Of a stretch of 64,000 nt of DNA, positions 34,490-47,700 are shown in pieces. Every line of letters begins with the position of its first letter. Within the stretch, counting starts at the first letter, position 1. The notes below the pieces were generated by a model. That model was not told the DNA's origin. It worked only from the letters and a program-made list of their open reading frames with translations, and searched no databases. Origin of the DNA: Ampullaceana balthica (taxonomy: Eukaryota > Mollusca > Gastropoda > Lymnaeidae); NCBI GenBank assembly GCA_944989445.1, contig CALYLW010000017.1:2862001-2926000 (forward strand), in the 5' to 3' direction. Both the position numbers and the translations under genes were made by a program.

Positions 34490-35370
34490 TTTATATTAAC
34501 TCGTGGTGTCTGCGGCCGCCCGACCGACCGACCGACCGACCGCCCTTGTCGCCAAAACTTTTCAGCGAATTTTAACCCACTTGCTCGTAAGCTAGCGAGC
34601 TGAAATTTTGCAGGCAGTTTTGTACCAATAATAAAAACAATGCATCAAAATTTCAGATCGATCGCATGTACCGTAATTAAATTATTGATTTTTTAGATTA
34701 TTTTATTTATTCCTATGTATCATGCTATTTTTTTGAGATAGAGCGTCGCGGTGCGTATTATATTGAACAACCTTTCTGTCGCGCAATAAGGTGCGTATTT
34801 TATTGACAGCTTTTTTAAATCCCTTATATTAACTTCACGGCCGTCTCTGTCTCTCTCTCTGTCTCTCTCTCATCATCTCATGGGCTCGGCGGGCGGAAAA
34901 ACAAAAGTCGAAAATGACCCACTTCCAATGATCCGATCGAACTGAAATTCGGCACACGGACCCGTCTTACCTAACAATGCATCGTATCAAAATTTCAGAT
35001 CGATCGAACGTACCGTAATTAAATTAATGCATTTTTAGTTTATCCTTATATGAGGTATGTAATTTAAATTCACGATTTGTTATTGTTTTTTTGCCACGTG
35101 AAAGTTTGAGCATTGAGGCGACCCAACGAAACGACGGTGCGCTTTTGTTTACATTTTACGTGTCACTCTGAGCTCGGTCAAGCGAATCGGTGACCAGACT
35201 TTTCCCCTCTCCCCCTCCCACCCACCCCTCCCCCCTAGGGTTATGAAGCAAACTTGTGTTAAGACAGATTCAGTCTGTAAATGTTTGAAAATAATCAATA
35301 CTGTTAGTTATGTCTCATATATAAGGGATTTATAGTCAAAAACTTTGTTTTTACGGGTTTGTTTTTTTAT
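34490..35370 (+). repeat. Two further relatives of the 0.5 kb element
   Basis: 34490-34700 is a diverged relative with a (CCGA)n tract. 34817-35367 is a near-full copy of the unit tandemly arrayed at 1262-3400, with AAATCCCTTATATTAACTTC and ending ATATATAAGGGATTTATAG. Confidence 0.8.
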
Positions 35371-35853
35371 AAACATATTCCTGATCGGTGCGCATTATAT
35401 TAAACATGTTTTACGACACAACTGCAATTTTGTATTTCTGGATGGTCTGGCGCTGCGTATTATAATTAACATTCTTTTAATTACTTCTCGTACATAAAGG
35501 ATTTATAGCCAAAAACTTGGTTTTTTATGGGTTTTTCTTATTTTTGTCTAGCTGTCTGACGTAATCGATAGGGAAAGAAAAAAAATATCTTTTTTTAAAA
35601 ATGGTCCCGACATTGACCTTCGATTCATGGCAGCTCCACGCAACTACTGAACAAAGCGACCTGTAGGCCAACATACATAATTCTATTTTTAGTTTAGTTA
35701 ACTTTTTTTTGTCCAATATTTGTAGATAAGGGAATGTGTACTGTGTTTAACTCAGGAAATACGGTAAAAACATTGCTTAACGCGAATCCCCTTCATTCCA
35801 GATTTTTGCCGCTGACAGAGCTCAAGAGTTAATTATGTAAATGGGCTTGCAGG

Positions 35854-37989
35854 CAGTGGCGGATTTAGATTTGTCTGCGTGGGGGGGGGGCGCAAGAGAA
35901 TTTCAGGGGGCGCCGCCAAATTTTACTAATATCCTAGCTTTGCGTAAATACTAATAATTAGCCTACTAATTTAGTAAATTTTCTAAATCATCGAACAAGT
36001 CAAACAGAATCAACAATATAAACAGATATGTTTTGCAAAATAGTAACGTAAATTTGTTTCAATAGTATATTTATTGATCTAAGAAAGAAATTTAGCTTAT
36101 GCGAATTTATATAGAGCCCTGAGCCCTATATAAATTGCTTTCTACTTGATTTCATTGAAGCAAAATGATCTATCGTTGATTCAAAGTCAGCGTTCTCAGC
36201 TAGATAATGTTCAAATGAAATTAATGCCAATCCAGACACGTTCATTTGTCATTGTTTAGCGCAAATAATTTTTGATGATTTTCAATCTACTGAAACTTCT
36301 TTCAGCAGTAGCACTGCTAACAGGTAGATTCAAGCAACTTTTATAGAGTATTGACAAATTAGGGAGACCTGATGCAATTTGTTTGTCAGTCCAGAATGGC
36401 AGAACCTCTTTAAGTTGTAGTTCACTAGATAGTTATGAACATATTGATGCATACAAATCTTTGAAGGTATCATATTCTACAATTGCTTCTTCGAGGTTAA
36501 TGTTGTGTTTGTAAATTTCGCATAAACTTCGAAAAGAATCTTTATTTTCTTCCGACATTTGTGATGGATCAACACAATAGAAATAAGTAACTGTGCTCCC
36601 AAAGTCATTAAATCGATCAATCTATTTGTGTTACAAGTGTATCCAAGATAGTGAAGTACGTTTCAGATTTAAAGAGTGTAGTTGGATCATCAGCCCTTTC
36701 ATCTCTGCTAAGTTCACCTGCCATACTTTTATGTTTTTGCAATTCGCTTTTATTTAAATTCTGTTTTAACATCTAGTTTGGAACAGTTTTCGTTAATAAA
36801 TGATTTTACATCTACATTCAGAATTTCAAAAGCTTCATCGCTTCTCATTTCAACAAACTTATTTCTTCTATCATCGATCAATTGTTTTGCAAATGCAATG
36901 TCAATGCACATGCGTTTGCAAGTTGTTTGATAACACGAAGATATTATCCAACAACTTTTGTACAAATAGCATCAGAAAAACAAAAAATAGGTTGTTATAA
37001 AAACAGATATTCCCAAAGCTTCTGCTCTGACACTTCCTTTATATTCTGTTGATTCCCCGGAATTTATATCTTCAAGTGTGGCTAGAATAGCAGAGAATGA
37101 TCCAACAACTGCATCAACTGCATGCTTGCCTATCTTGTATCAGAAAGTCGTTTCAGAGTTTATTTGAGTTTGAAGGCCGCTCTTAATTCCAGACATCACA
37201 GATGCGCTATCGTATGTCTGTCCTCGACAGAGTGTGATATCAATGTTTCGCTTTTGTAGTTCCGTTAAAATCTTCTCAGCAAATGCAGCAGCATTGCTGT
37301 TTTCCAAAGAATAAAAGCCTATAAATCTTTCCACACCATGTCCTGATTTTAAAACTGAACGTAAAGAAACAGACATCTGATCAATCCTAGATATATCAAT
37401 GGTTGAATCAATAATTAAATAAAATAATTGTGCAGACTTAATTTCATTATCAATTGACGCCGATAATTCAGATGCGAGTGATTGAATTAAATCAATAGGG
37501 CACATCATGACTTAAATAAAGTTCAATTTTCTTTTGAAACTTCAGATGACTGTCCAAAGTGGAAGCATATTTGGCTAATAAAGATAACAATTCATGAACA
37601 TTTCCAGTATTTCTACAACTACCATAACTAAAGCAAGAATGTTCTCTGTGTCCTCTGAATGGAAACCCTTGTTTTGCTAAGAATAACGACCCGTCTATCA
37701 TCAGTTTCAATACTTCTCTATTCTTTTCCACTTGGAGACGCTCCTGACTGATTAAACCAGATATTACAAATTACAGTTTCATCATTTGAAATCCGATGTT
37801 TTGCAAGCCAATATTGTCGTATTCCAGTTTGGTGTTGATTAGAAGTTTCGTGTTTATCCATCTTTTTTTCTGCTCTAACGATACCTTTTCAGTGTTCATC
37901 GAGGGCGTCTTTAGGGGAGCGCCATTTTAGACCCAACAGGGGCTCGAGGGGCAAGCTGACCCCCTGCCCTATAGCTAAATCCGCCACTG
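35854..37989 (-). mobile_element. hAT transposon with TIRs and 8-bp target duplication
   Basis: CAGTGGCGGATTTAG at the left and CTAAATCCGCCACTG at the right are perfect 15-bp inverted repeats. Flanking octamers CTTGCAGG (35846-35853) and CCTGCAGG (37990-37997) match at seven of eight bases. The minus strand holds transposase remnants. The length is 2136 bp. Confidence 0.95.
37140..37870 (-). pseudogene. Decayed hAT transposase (ZMYM1/DUF4371-like)
   Basis: On the minus strand the segment 37731-37492 reads LFLAKQGFPFRGHREHSCFS and NVHELLSLLAKYASTLDSHL. It is followed in another frame (37508-37140) by IDSTIDISRIDQMSVSLR and SAAVxAFAEKIL-like sequence ending DSASVMSG, the family's D-x-x-x-D and Y-D-x-A-S-x-M-S-G blocks. 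Upstream near 37860-37740 is a WLAKHRISNDETVICN stretch. A frame change and stops make it inactive, and much of the C-terminal half toward 35854 is unreadable. Confidence 0.8.
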
Positions 37990-37997
37990 CCTGCAGG

Positions 37998-39214
37998 TCA
38001 AGCATCAGTAACATTGTAATTTCCTGTTATGCGTTCTTCTTCCCATTCCCCTATGGGCTACTGGTGTTGCTTTATTTTTTGGGAAATTGAATATGCCTAG
38101 ACGTATTCATTTAGGACTCTAATGGGTTGCATGTGTTCTGACTAACAGTGACCAACAATCAGAAGCATAACTGGATTTTCCGCGCCCTTCAAGGCTAATT
38201 TATTTTTGGCACCCTTGACAAACGGATATAAAAAAATCCAAAAGGTAGGAAAATAGTAAGTTTGAATAAATTGAAGGATTAGCTCTCGGAACCCTTTGCA
38301 ACTGCCCCGAGGCCAAGTTGTTACGCCTCTGCCAACAATAAATTATCAAACCCATCATTACTGTAACTTTTCATAAGAAAAAAATAAAAAGGAGGGGAAA
38401 ATACGAACATCTCCCTAACAAAAAAAAGATTACAAGAACGGAAAGTAATTGTAAAAATTACAATTTAAGACATAAAACTTTGGAGAAAAAAGGCTGTAAA
38501 ATTGTGAATTAAATTCATGTCGTATGGAATCAACGTACCAAATAGTTTTAAAACTCGATTTTAAAAAAAATAGGTTCTTTCTTGTATATTATTCGCAAAT
38601 CATGTTCCAGTAGGCCCAACTTCAATGTCCAAAATTTCGTTGTGGTTATCATTGTTAAAGTGTCTAGAAACATGACAACTCGCCTGATAATTATTGATAT
38701 TGTGCATGTCTTCTTTAATCTAGTCTCCAAGGCTAAATAACGAAATGAAGTGAAATTACGATGCAGACTTTGTACTTAACAAATTACGAATCGACACAGA
38801 TCATATGTAGACTTATATGTTTCTAAACGTTTCGCCAACCATTAGGACAAATTGCTAAGAATGAAGTCTTCAGGCCTTACAAATGTGTCTTACAAGTTTA
38901 TTGTGAATTGGATATTTATCCAAACCTCACAAAAGTCCTGTGAAGAGGATGTAAAGTGAATTTTTTAAAAGTATGATAATTTAAGAACGAATTTGTATCG
39001 AACATTTAAGGAAAATAACATATTTACATTTTAATTTGATTAAATCTGTTAATCTTGAATCTTTAAATGTATTATTTTTAAATGTGAATCAAACAATTTG
39101 GGAACATTTTATTTTAAACCATTATATCTGCTAAAATATATTGGGATTCAAAATAAAGGAAAGAATATTGATCAAAGTATTCTTTCTGTAATGATTAAAA
39201 ACGAATTATTAAGA
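37998..39214. other. No gene recognised
   Basis: The sequence is AT-rich with short uninformative frames. Confidence 0.35.
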
Positions 39215-39316
39215 GAGATAGAGAGGGGAGGGAGGGAGAGAGAGAGATAGAAAGGTGAGGGGGAAAGAGAGAGAGAGAGAGAGAAAGGTGAGGGTAAAGA
39301 GAGAGAGAGAGAGAAA
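39215..39316 (+). repeat. (GA)n-rich microsatellite
   Basis: Imperfect GAGA and GGGAGG tracts. The minus-strand frame rich in Ser and Leu here is a composition artefact. Confidence 0.9.
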
Positions 39317-39724
39317 TTATTTTAACATTATCACCCCTCATGTAAATATTAGTAGCAACAAAAAAATAATAATTTTGTTGCGTGAGACTTGTAGACAATG
39401 TGTCGTAGTTTTCTCAATAACTTTTATATTTTAAATTAAACAATTAAAAATTAATTAAGTTTTAATAAAAATTAAATCGCAAATTCTATTTGAGAAGTTC
39501 ACTAACATTTTAAAAATAAATTTTTGTCTCACGATATTTGAGCGCTTACAAATAAGGTGAGTATAAAAATCTCATCGGTCTCAGGAAACATAAGTGTATC
39601 AGATTATTGACAAACCAATAGAAGTATTTCAAATAACTTCGCGCGCATGATTTTATTCGCAATGTTATCCTAACCCCATCTAATGCAGAGATCCTTAAAG
39701 AAGAAAACGTGTTATTCCTTTTTT

Positions 39725-39852
39725 ACAAAAAACTTGGCTCTCTAGATGGATCCCGAAACTTGGTTCTTTAGTGAGATCCCAAAACTTGGTTCTTTAGCAA
39801 GATCCCAAGCCTGGTTCTTTAGCGAGATCACAGCCTGGTTCTTTAGTGAGAT
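39725..39852 (+). repeat. ~25-bp minisatellite
   Basis: About five copies of a unit built on TTGGTTCTTTAGCGAGATCC, with decreasing similarity toward both ends. Confidence 0.85.
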
Positions 39853-41058
39853 TCCAAGCTGGACTGTTTATAAATCAATTTCATTCCTATTTTAAGGTTT
39901 TTTTGGTGATATTTTACAACTTTTAAAACTATTAAGTCTGGATTCTCACAGTATAAATAAGTTAAAATACGCCAAACAAAAACAATCGTACTCTGGTATT
40001 AATGGGTTTTATAAAATCAATTACTGACATCATCATCATTTCGGTTGGGGATTATTTCGTAAAAACAGCAACCAGTACAATGTTTATTTACTTCCCAAGT
40101 CACACTTAACAAACAAACGTGTAAGTAGAATTCATAGTCCAAAACTGAAACCAGTACAATGCGTGGATAAACGTCTGATCCACAAAACCGTTTTGGTTTA
40201 AATATAGGATAAAACACGGAACAGCTGCTGATAGCGACAGTCACGATTTACCTTAACATTGACCTTTCACTGACCACAGTTAACGCTGAGATTAGGTGGT
40301 CAGAAACAGAGACACTTCTCATCAATCATTTCAATCCAGTAAAATATTTAAATCAAATAAATAGCTAACGCCGATATGTTAGCAGTTGCTTGGGTGTATG
40401 TTTAAATGATATAAGCCCGCAACAAGTTTATCATCGATCAGTCAAATTTGCAGTACGTTTGTTTCGCATGGTCGTTATGGAGCCGTGTTTTACAACCTGG
40501 GCCACTATTTGAAGATATTATAAGAATGAATTAATTATTTAATTAAAAAATAATTACTAACCTTTACCTTTATGTCTATAGTAACAGGTTTATTTATAGA
40601 TTTAGACTCATCTCTTTGATATTTAGAAGTAAATTAAATAAATTTCAGATTTTGGCTACATTGGAGCAACGCTTTGTGAAACCTTTTTTTTCGATTTCGT
40701 GGGATCGGTGAAGTGAAATATACTAATAGTGAAAGGTAAAGGTGGCCAAGTTAATAAATGGAGGTATTTTAATTTTGTGTTGTTTTGGATGATGGGTATA
40801 GAATAGTTGGCGAAGAATAAATATCCCTGTATTTTCTCAGCTTTTGACAGACAAACTCTTTCACGGAAAATTTTCTGTTTAACAGAGAACCTGTGAAGTT
40901 AAAAGTCTTTTCTGAGCTTTGACAAAATTTCTTTTTTCAATAATTTCGACAGTTTTGTTAAACGTATAAGTACACTTGATTGTGTGGAAGGGGCTTTCCA
41001 CCAGTAGTTGCATACGCTGGTGAGACTTTGACCCTGACCAGAAAAGCGGAGAACCTGC

Positions 41059-41455
41059 TAAACACTTAGGAGAGGAAAATACTCCGGAAAATATACGGCC
41101 CAGAGATACAAAATGATTCCTGGAGAATTCGAACAAACCAAGAACCTTACCATTTGTACAAAGACCCACGCATAGGAACAAAAGAAAGACTACGATGGGC
41201 AGGACATGTTGAAAGGATGCCAAAATGTAGAGCAGCGAAAGCTATATACAGGCAGAAGTCTAGGGGCAGAAGACTCACTGGTCGCCCAAGGCTGAGATGG
41301 GTCGATGATATGGAGATGGATATATACCATCTGGGGGCTCGTGCATGGAGGCGGAAAGCAATGGATCGCTCCGAATGGAAGGATGTGGTGGAGCAGGTCA
41401 GAGCCCTACATGGGCTGGCTGTAGTGCCACTGATGATGATGATGATGATGATGAT
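41059..41455 (+). pseudogene. 5'-truncated LINE C-terminal fragment with (ATG)n tail
   Basis: Translation gives RKILRKIYGPEIQNDSW, then RLRWAGHVERMPKCRAAKAI, GRPRLRWVDDMEMDIYHLGA and WKDVVEQVRALHGL. It ends at a TGATGATGATG microsatellite, as RTE-type LINEs often do. The fragment is open but lacks the RT and endonuclease domains. A decayed second copy is at 21440-21755. Confidence 0.85.
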
Positions 41456-41726
41456 GGATATTGCTTTCCAAATTGTTCATTACTTTGAGACAGAGAACAC
41501 TAGCAGCAATACCTGATTTTAATTTATATTAGTGGGGGAAATGAGCAGTCGGGGCTTGGAGTTGAAGATAAATCTTTCAGGGAGGTGGGGGGGAATGATG
41601 GCAAAACCGACTTTACATGGTTTTGTGGTACCTGGGGCGTGCCAGGCGGTGCCCTGATGATGCGCTTTGCAAAAACAATTGAATCAACTTACGGTGGTTA
41701 GTTAGAGGAGGTCAATATAAGCATTA

Positions 41727-44700
41727 CATTGATCAACTTGGTTAACTTTGGCGTACACTGATCCACTGAGCTGACTTTGGCCTACACTGATCAACTAGGC
41801 TGACTTTGGCCTACACTGATCAACTGGGCTGACTTTGGCCTACACTGATCAACTGGGCTGACTTTGGCCTACACTGATCAACTAGGCTGACTTTGGCCTA
41901 CACTGATCAACTAGGCTGACTTTGGCCTACACTGATCAACTAGGCTGATTTTGGCCTACACTGATCAACTAGGCTGACTTTGGCCTACACTGATCAACTG
42001 AGCTGACTTTGGCCTACACTGATCAACTAGGCTGACTTTGGCCTACACTGATCAACTGAGCTGACTTTGGCGTACACTGATCAACTGAGCTGACTTTGGC
42101 CTACACTGATCAACTAGGCTGACTTTGGCCTACACTGATCAACTAGGCTGACTTTGGCCTACACTGATCAACTGAGCTGACTTTGGCCTACACTGATCAA
42201 CTAGGCTGACTTTGGCCTACACTGATCAACTGAGCTGACTTTGGCCTACACTGATCAACTAGGCTGACTTTGGCCTACACTGATCAACTAGGCTGACTTT
42301 GGCCTACACTGATCAACTAAGCTGACTTTGGCCTACACTGATCAACTGAGCTGACTTTGGCCTACACTGATCAACTAGGCTGACTTTGGCCTACACTGAT
42401 CAACTGAGCTGACTTTGGCGTACACTGATCAACTGAGCTGACTTTGGCATACACTGATCAACTAGGCTGACTTTGGCCTACACTGATCAACTGAGCTGAC
42501 TTTGGCCTACACTGATCAACTAGGCTGACTTTGGCCTACACTGATCAACTAGGCTGACTTTGGCCTACACTGATCAACTAGGCTGACTTTGGCCTACACT
42601 GATCAACTGAGCTGACTTTGGCCTACACTGATCAACTGAGCTGACTTTGGCCTACACTGATCAACTGAGCTGACTTTGGCCTACACTGATCAACTGAGCT
42701 GACTTTGGCCTACACTGATCAACTGAGCTGACTTTGGCCTACACTGATCAACTGGGCTGACTTTGGCCTACACTGATCAACTGAGCTGACTTTGGCCTAC
42801 AATGATCAACTAGGCTGACTTTGGCCTACACTGATCAACTGAGCTGACATTGGCCTACACTGATCAACTGAGCTGACTTTGGCCTACACTGATCAACTGA
42901 GCTGACTTTGGCCTACACTGATCAACTGAGCTGACTTTGGCCTACACTGATCAACTGGGCTGACTTTGGCCTACACTGATCAACTGAGCTGACTTTGGCC
43001 TACACTGATCAACTAGGCTGACTTTGGCCTACACTGATCAACTAGGCTGACTTTGGCCTACACTGATCAACTAGGCTGACTTTGGCCTACACTGATCAAC
43101 TAGGCTGACTTTGGCCTACACTGATCAATTGGGCTGACTTTGGCCTACACTGATCAACTGAGCTGACTTTGGCCTAGACTGATCAACTGGGCTGACTTTG
43201 GCCTACACTGATCAACTAGGCTGACTTTGGCCTACACTGATCAACTGAGCTGACTTTGGCCTACACTGATCAACTGAGCTGACTTTGGCCTACACTGATC
43301 AATTGGGCTGACTTTGGCCTACACTGATCAACTAGGCTGACTTTGGCCTACACTGATCAACTGAGCTGACTTTGGCCTACACTGATCAACTGAGCTGACT
43401 TTGGCCTACACTGATCAACTAGGCTGACTTTGGCCTACACTGATCAACTGAGCTGACTTTGGCCTACACTGATCAACTAGGCTGACTTTGGCCTACACTG
43501 ATCAACTAGGCTGACTTTGGCCTACACTGATCAACTAGGCTGACTTTGGCCTAGACTGATCACCTGAGCTGACTTTGGCCTACACTGATCAACTAGGCTG
43601 ACTTTGGCCTACACTGATCAACTGAGCTGACTTTGGCCTACACTGATCAACTAGGCTGACTTTGGCCTACACTGATCAACTAGGCTGACTTTGGCCTACA
43701 CTGATCAACTAGGCTGACTTTGGCCTAGACTGATCAACTAGGCTGACTTTGGCCTACACTGATCAACTGAGCTGACTTTGGCCTACACTGATCAACTAGG
43801 CTGACTTTGGCCTACACTGATAAACTAGGCTGACTTTGGCCTACACTGATCAACTTAGCTGACTTTGGCCTACACTGATCAATTGGGCTGACTTTGGCCT
43901 ACACTGATCAACTAGGCTGACTTTGGCCTACACTGATCAACTGAGCTGACTTTGGCCTACACTGATCAACTAGGCTGACTTTGGCCTACACTGATCAATT
44001 GGGCTGACTTTGGCCTACACTGATCAACTAGGCTGACTTTGGCCTACACTGATCAACTAGGCTGACTTTGGCCTACACTGATCAACTGAGCTGACTTTGG
44101 CCTACACTGATCAACTAGGCTGACTTTGGCCTACACTGATCAACTAGGCTGACTTTGGCCTAGACTGATCAACTAGGCTGACTTTGGCCTACACTGATCA
44201 ACTGAGCTGACTTTGGCCTACACTGATCAACTAGGCTGACTTTGGCCTACACTGATAAACTAGGCTAACTTTGGCCTACACTGATCAACTGAGCTGACTT
44301 TGGCCTACACTGATCAATTGGGCTGACTTTGGCCTACACTGATCAACTAGGCTGACTTTGGCCTACACTGATCAACTGAGCTGACTTTGGCCTACACTGA
44401 TCAACTGAGCTGACTTTGGCCTACACTGATCAATTGGGCTGACTTTGGCCTACACTGATCAACTAGGCTGACTTTGGCCTACACTGATCAACTAGGCTGA
44501 CTTTGGCCTACACTGATCAACTGAGCTGACTTTGGCCTACACTGATCAACTAGGCTGACTTTGTCCTACACTGATCAACTGAGCTGACTTTGGCCTACAC
44601 TGATCAACTAGGCTGACTTTGGCCTACACTGATCAACTAGGCTGACTTTGGCCTACACTGATCAACTGAGCTGACTTTGGCCTACACTGATCAACTAGGC

Positions 44701-47700
44701 TGACTTTGGCCTACACTGATCAACTGAGCTGACTTTGGCCTACACTGATCAACTGAGCTGACTTTGGCCTACACTGATCAACTGAGCTGACTTTGGCCTA
44801 CACTGATCAACTAGGCTGACTTTGGCCTACACTGATCAACTGAGCTGACTTTGGCCTACACTGATCAACTAGGCTGACTTTGGCCTACACTGATCAACTA
44901 GGCTGACTTTGGCCTACACTGATCAACTAGGCTGACTTTGGCCAAGACTGATCACCTGAGCTGACTTTGGCCTACACTGATCAACTAGGCTGACTTTGGC
45001 CTACACTGATCAACTGAGCTGACTTTGGCCTACACTGATCAACTAGGCTGACTTTGGCCTACACTGATCAACTAGGCTGACTTTGGCCTACACTGATCAA
45101 CTAGGCTGACTTTGGCCTAGACTGATCAACTAGGCTGACTTTGGCCTACACTGATCAACTGAGCTGACTTTGGCCTACACTGATCAACTAGGCTGACTTT
45201 GGCCTACACTGATAAACTAGGCTGACTTTGGCCTACACTGATCAACTGAGCTGACTTTGGCCTACATTGATCAATTGGGCTGACTTTGGCCTACACTGAT
45301 CAACTAGGCTGACTTTGGCCTACACTGATCAACTGAGCTGACTTTGGCCTACACTGATCAACTAGGCTGACTTTGGCCTACACTGATAAACTAGGCTGAC
45401 TTTGGCCTACACTGATCAACTGAGCTGACTTTGGCCTACACTGATCAATTGGGCTGACTTTGGCCTACACTGATCAACTAGGCTGACTTTGGCCTACACT
45501 GATCAACTGAGCTGACTTTGGCCTACACTGATCAACTGAGCTGACTTTGGCCTACACTGATCAACTGAGCTGACTTTGGCCTACACTGATCAACTGAGCT
45601 GACTTTGGCCTACACTGATCAACTGAGCTGACTTTGGCCTACACTGATCAACTAGGCTGACTTTGGCCTACACTGATCAACTAGGCTGACTTTGGCCTAC
45701 ACTGATCAACTAGGCTGACTTTGGCCTAGACTGATCACCTGAGCTGACTTTGGCCTACACTGATCAACTAGGCTGACTTTGGCCTACACTGATCAACTGA
45801 GCTGACTTTGGCCTACACTGATCAACTAGGCTGACTTTGGCCTACACTGATCAACTAGGCTGACTTTGGCCTACACTGATCAACTAGGCTGACTTTGGCC
45901 TACACTGATCAACTAGGCTGACTTTGGCCTAGACTGATCAACTAGGCTGACTTTGGCCTACACTGATCAACTAGGCTGACTTTGGCCTACACTGATCAAC
46001 TAGGCTGACTTTGGCCTACACTGATCAACTAGGCTGACTTTGGCCTAGACTGATCACCTGAGCTGACTTTGGCCTACACTGATCAACTAGGCTGACTTTG
46101 GCCTACACTGATCAACTGAGCTGACTTTGGCCTACACTGATCAACTAGGCTGACTTTGGCCTACACTGATCAACTAGGCTGACTTTGGCCTACACTGATC
46201 AACTAGGCTGACTTTGGCCTACACTGATCAACTAGGCTGACTTTGGCCTAGACTGATCAACTAGGCTGACTTTGGCCTACACTGATCAACTGAGCTGACT
46301 TTGGCCTACACTGATCAACTAGGCTGACTTTGGCCTACACTGATAAACTAGGCTGACTTTGGCCTACACTGATCAACTGAGCTGACTTTGGCCTACACTG
46401 ATCAATTGGGCTGACTTTGGCCTACACTGATCAACTAGGCTGACTTTGGCCTACACTGATCAACTGAGCTGACTTTGGCCTACACTGATCAACTAGGCTG
46501 ACTTTGGCCTACACTGATCAACTAGGCTGACTTTGGCCTACACTGATCAACTAGGCTGACTTTGGCCTACACTGATCAACTGAGCTGACTTTGGCCTACA
46601 CTGATCAACTAGGCTGACTTTGGCCTACACTGATCAACTAGGCTGACTTTGGCCTAGACTGATCAACTAGGCTGACTTTGGCCTACACTGATCAACTGAG
46701 CTGACTTTGGCCTACACTGATCAACTAGGCTGACTTTGGCCTACACTGATAAACTAGGCTAACTTTGGCCTACACTGATCAACTGAGCTGACTTTGGCCT
46801 ACACTGATCAATTGGGCTGACTTTGGCCTACACTGATCAACTAGGCTGACTTTGGCCTACACTGATCAACTGAGCTGACTTTGGCCTACACTGATCAACT
46901 GAGCTGACTTTGGCCTACACTGATCAATTGGGCTGACTTTGGCCTACACTGATCAACTAGGCTGACTTTGGCCTACACTGATCAACTAGGCTGACTTTGG
47001 CCTACACTGATCAACTGAGCTGACTTTGGCCTACACTGATCAACTAGGCTGACTTTGTCCTACACTGATCAACTGAGCTGACTTTGGCCTACACTGATCA
47101 ACTAGGCTGACTTTGGCCTACACTGATCAACTAGGCTGACTTTGGCCTACACTGATCAACTGAGCTGACTTTGGCCTACACTGATCAACTAGGCTGACTT
47201 TGGCCTACACTGATCAACTGAGCTGACTTTGGCCTACACTGATCAACTGAGCTGACTTTGGCCTACACTGATCAACTGAGCTGACTTTGGCCTACACTGA
47301 TCAACTAGGCTGACTTTGGCCTACACTGATCAACTGAGCTGACTTTGGCCTACACTGATCAACTAGGCTGACTTTGGCCTACACTGATCAACTAGGCTGA
47401 CTTTGGCCTACACTGATCAACTAGGCTGACTTTGGCCAAGACTGATCACCTGAGCTGACTTTGGCCTACACTGATCAACTAGGCTGACTTTGGCCTACAC
47501 TGATCAACTGAGCTGACTTTGGCCTACACTGATCAACTAGGCTGACTTTGGCCTACACTGATCAACTAGGCTGACTTTGGCCTACACTGATCAACTAGGC
47601 TGACTTTGGCCTAGACTGATCAACTAGGCTGACTTTGGCCTACACTGATCAACTGAGCTGACTTTGGCCTACACTGATCAACTAGGCTGACTTTGGCCTA

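Noticed and set aside
39195..39398. Ser/Leu repeat protein
   Set aside because: It is a translation of the (GA)n microsatellite.
40879..41223. Minus-strand ORF with a hydrophobic start (MASFQHVLPIVVFLLFLC)
   Set aside because: It is antisense to the LINE fragment at 41059-41455. The apparent signal peptide is the reverse of conserved LINE codons.
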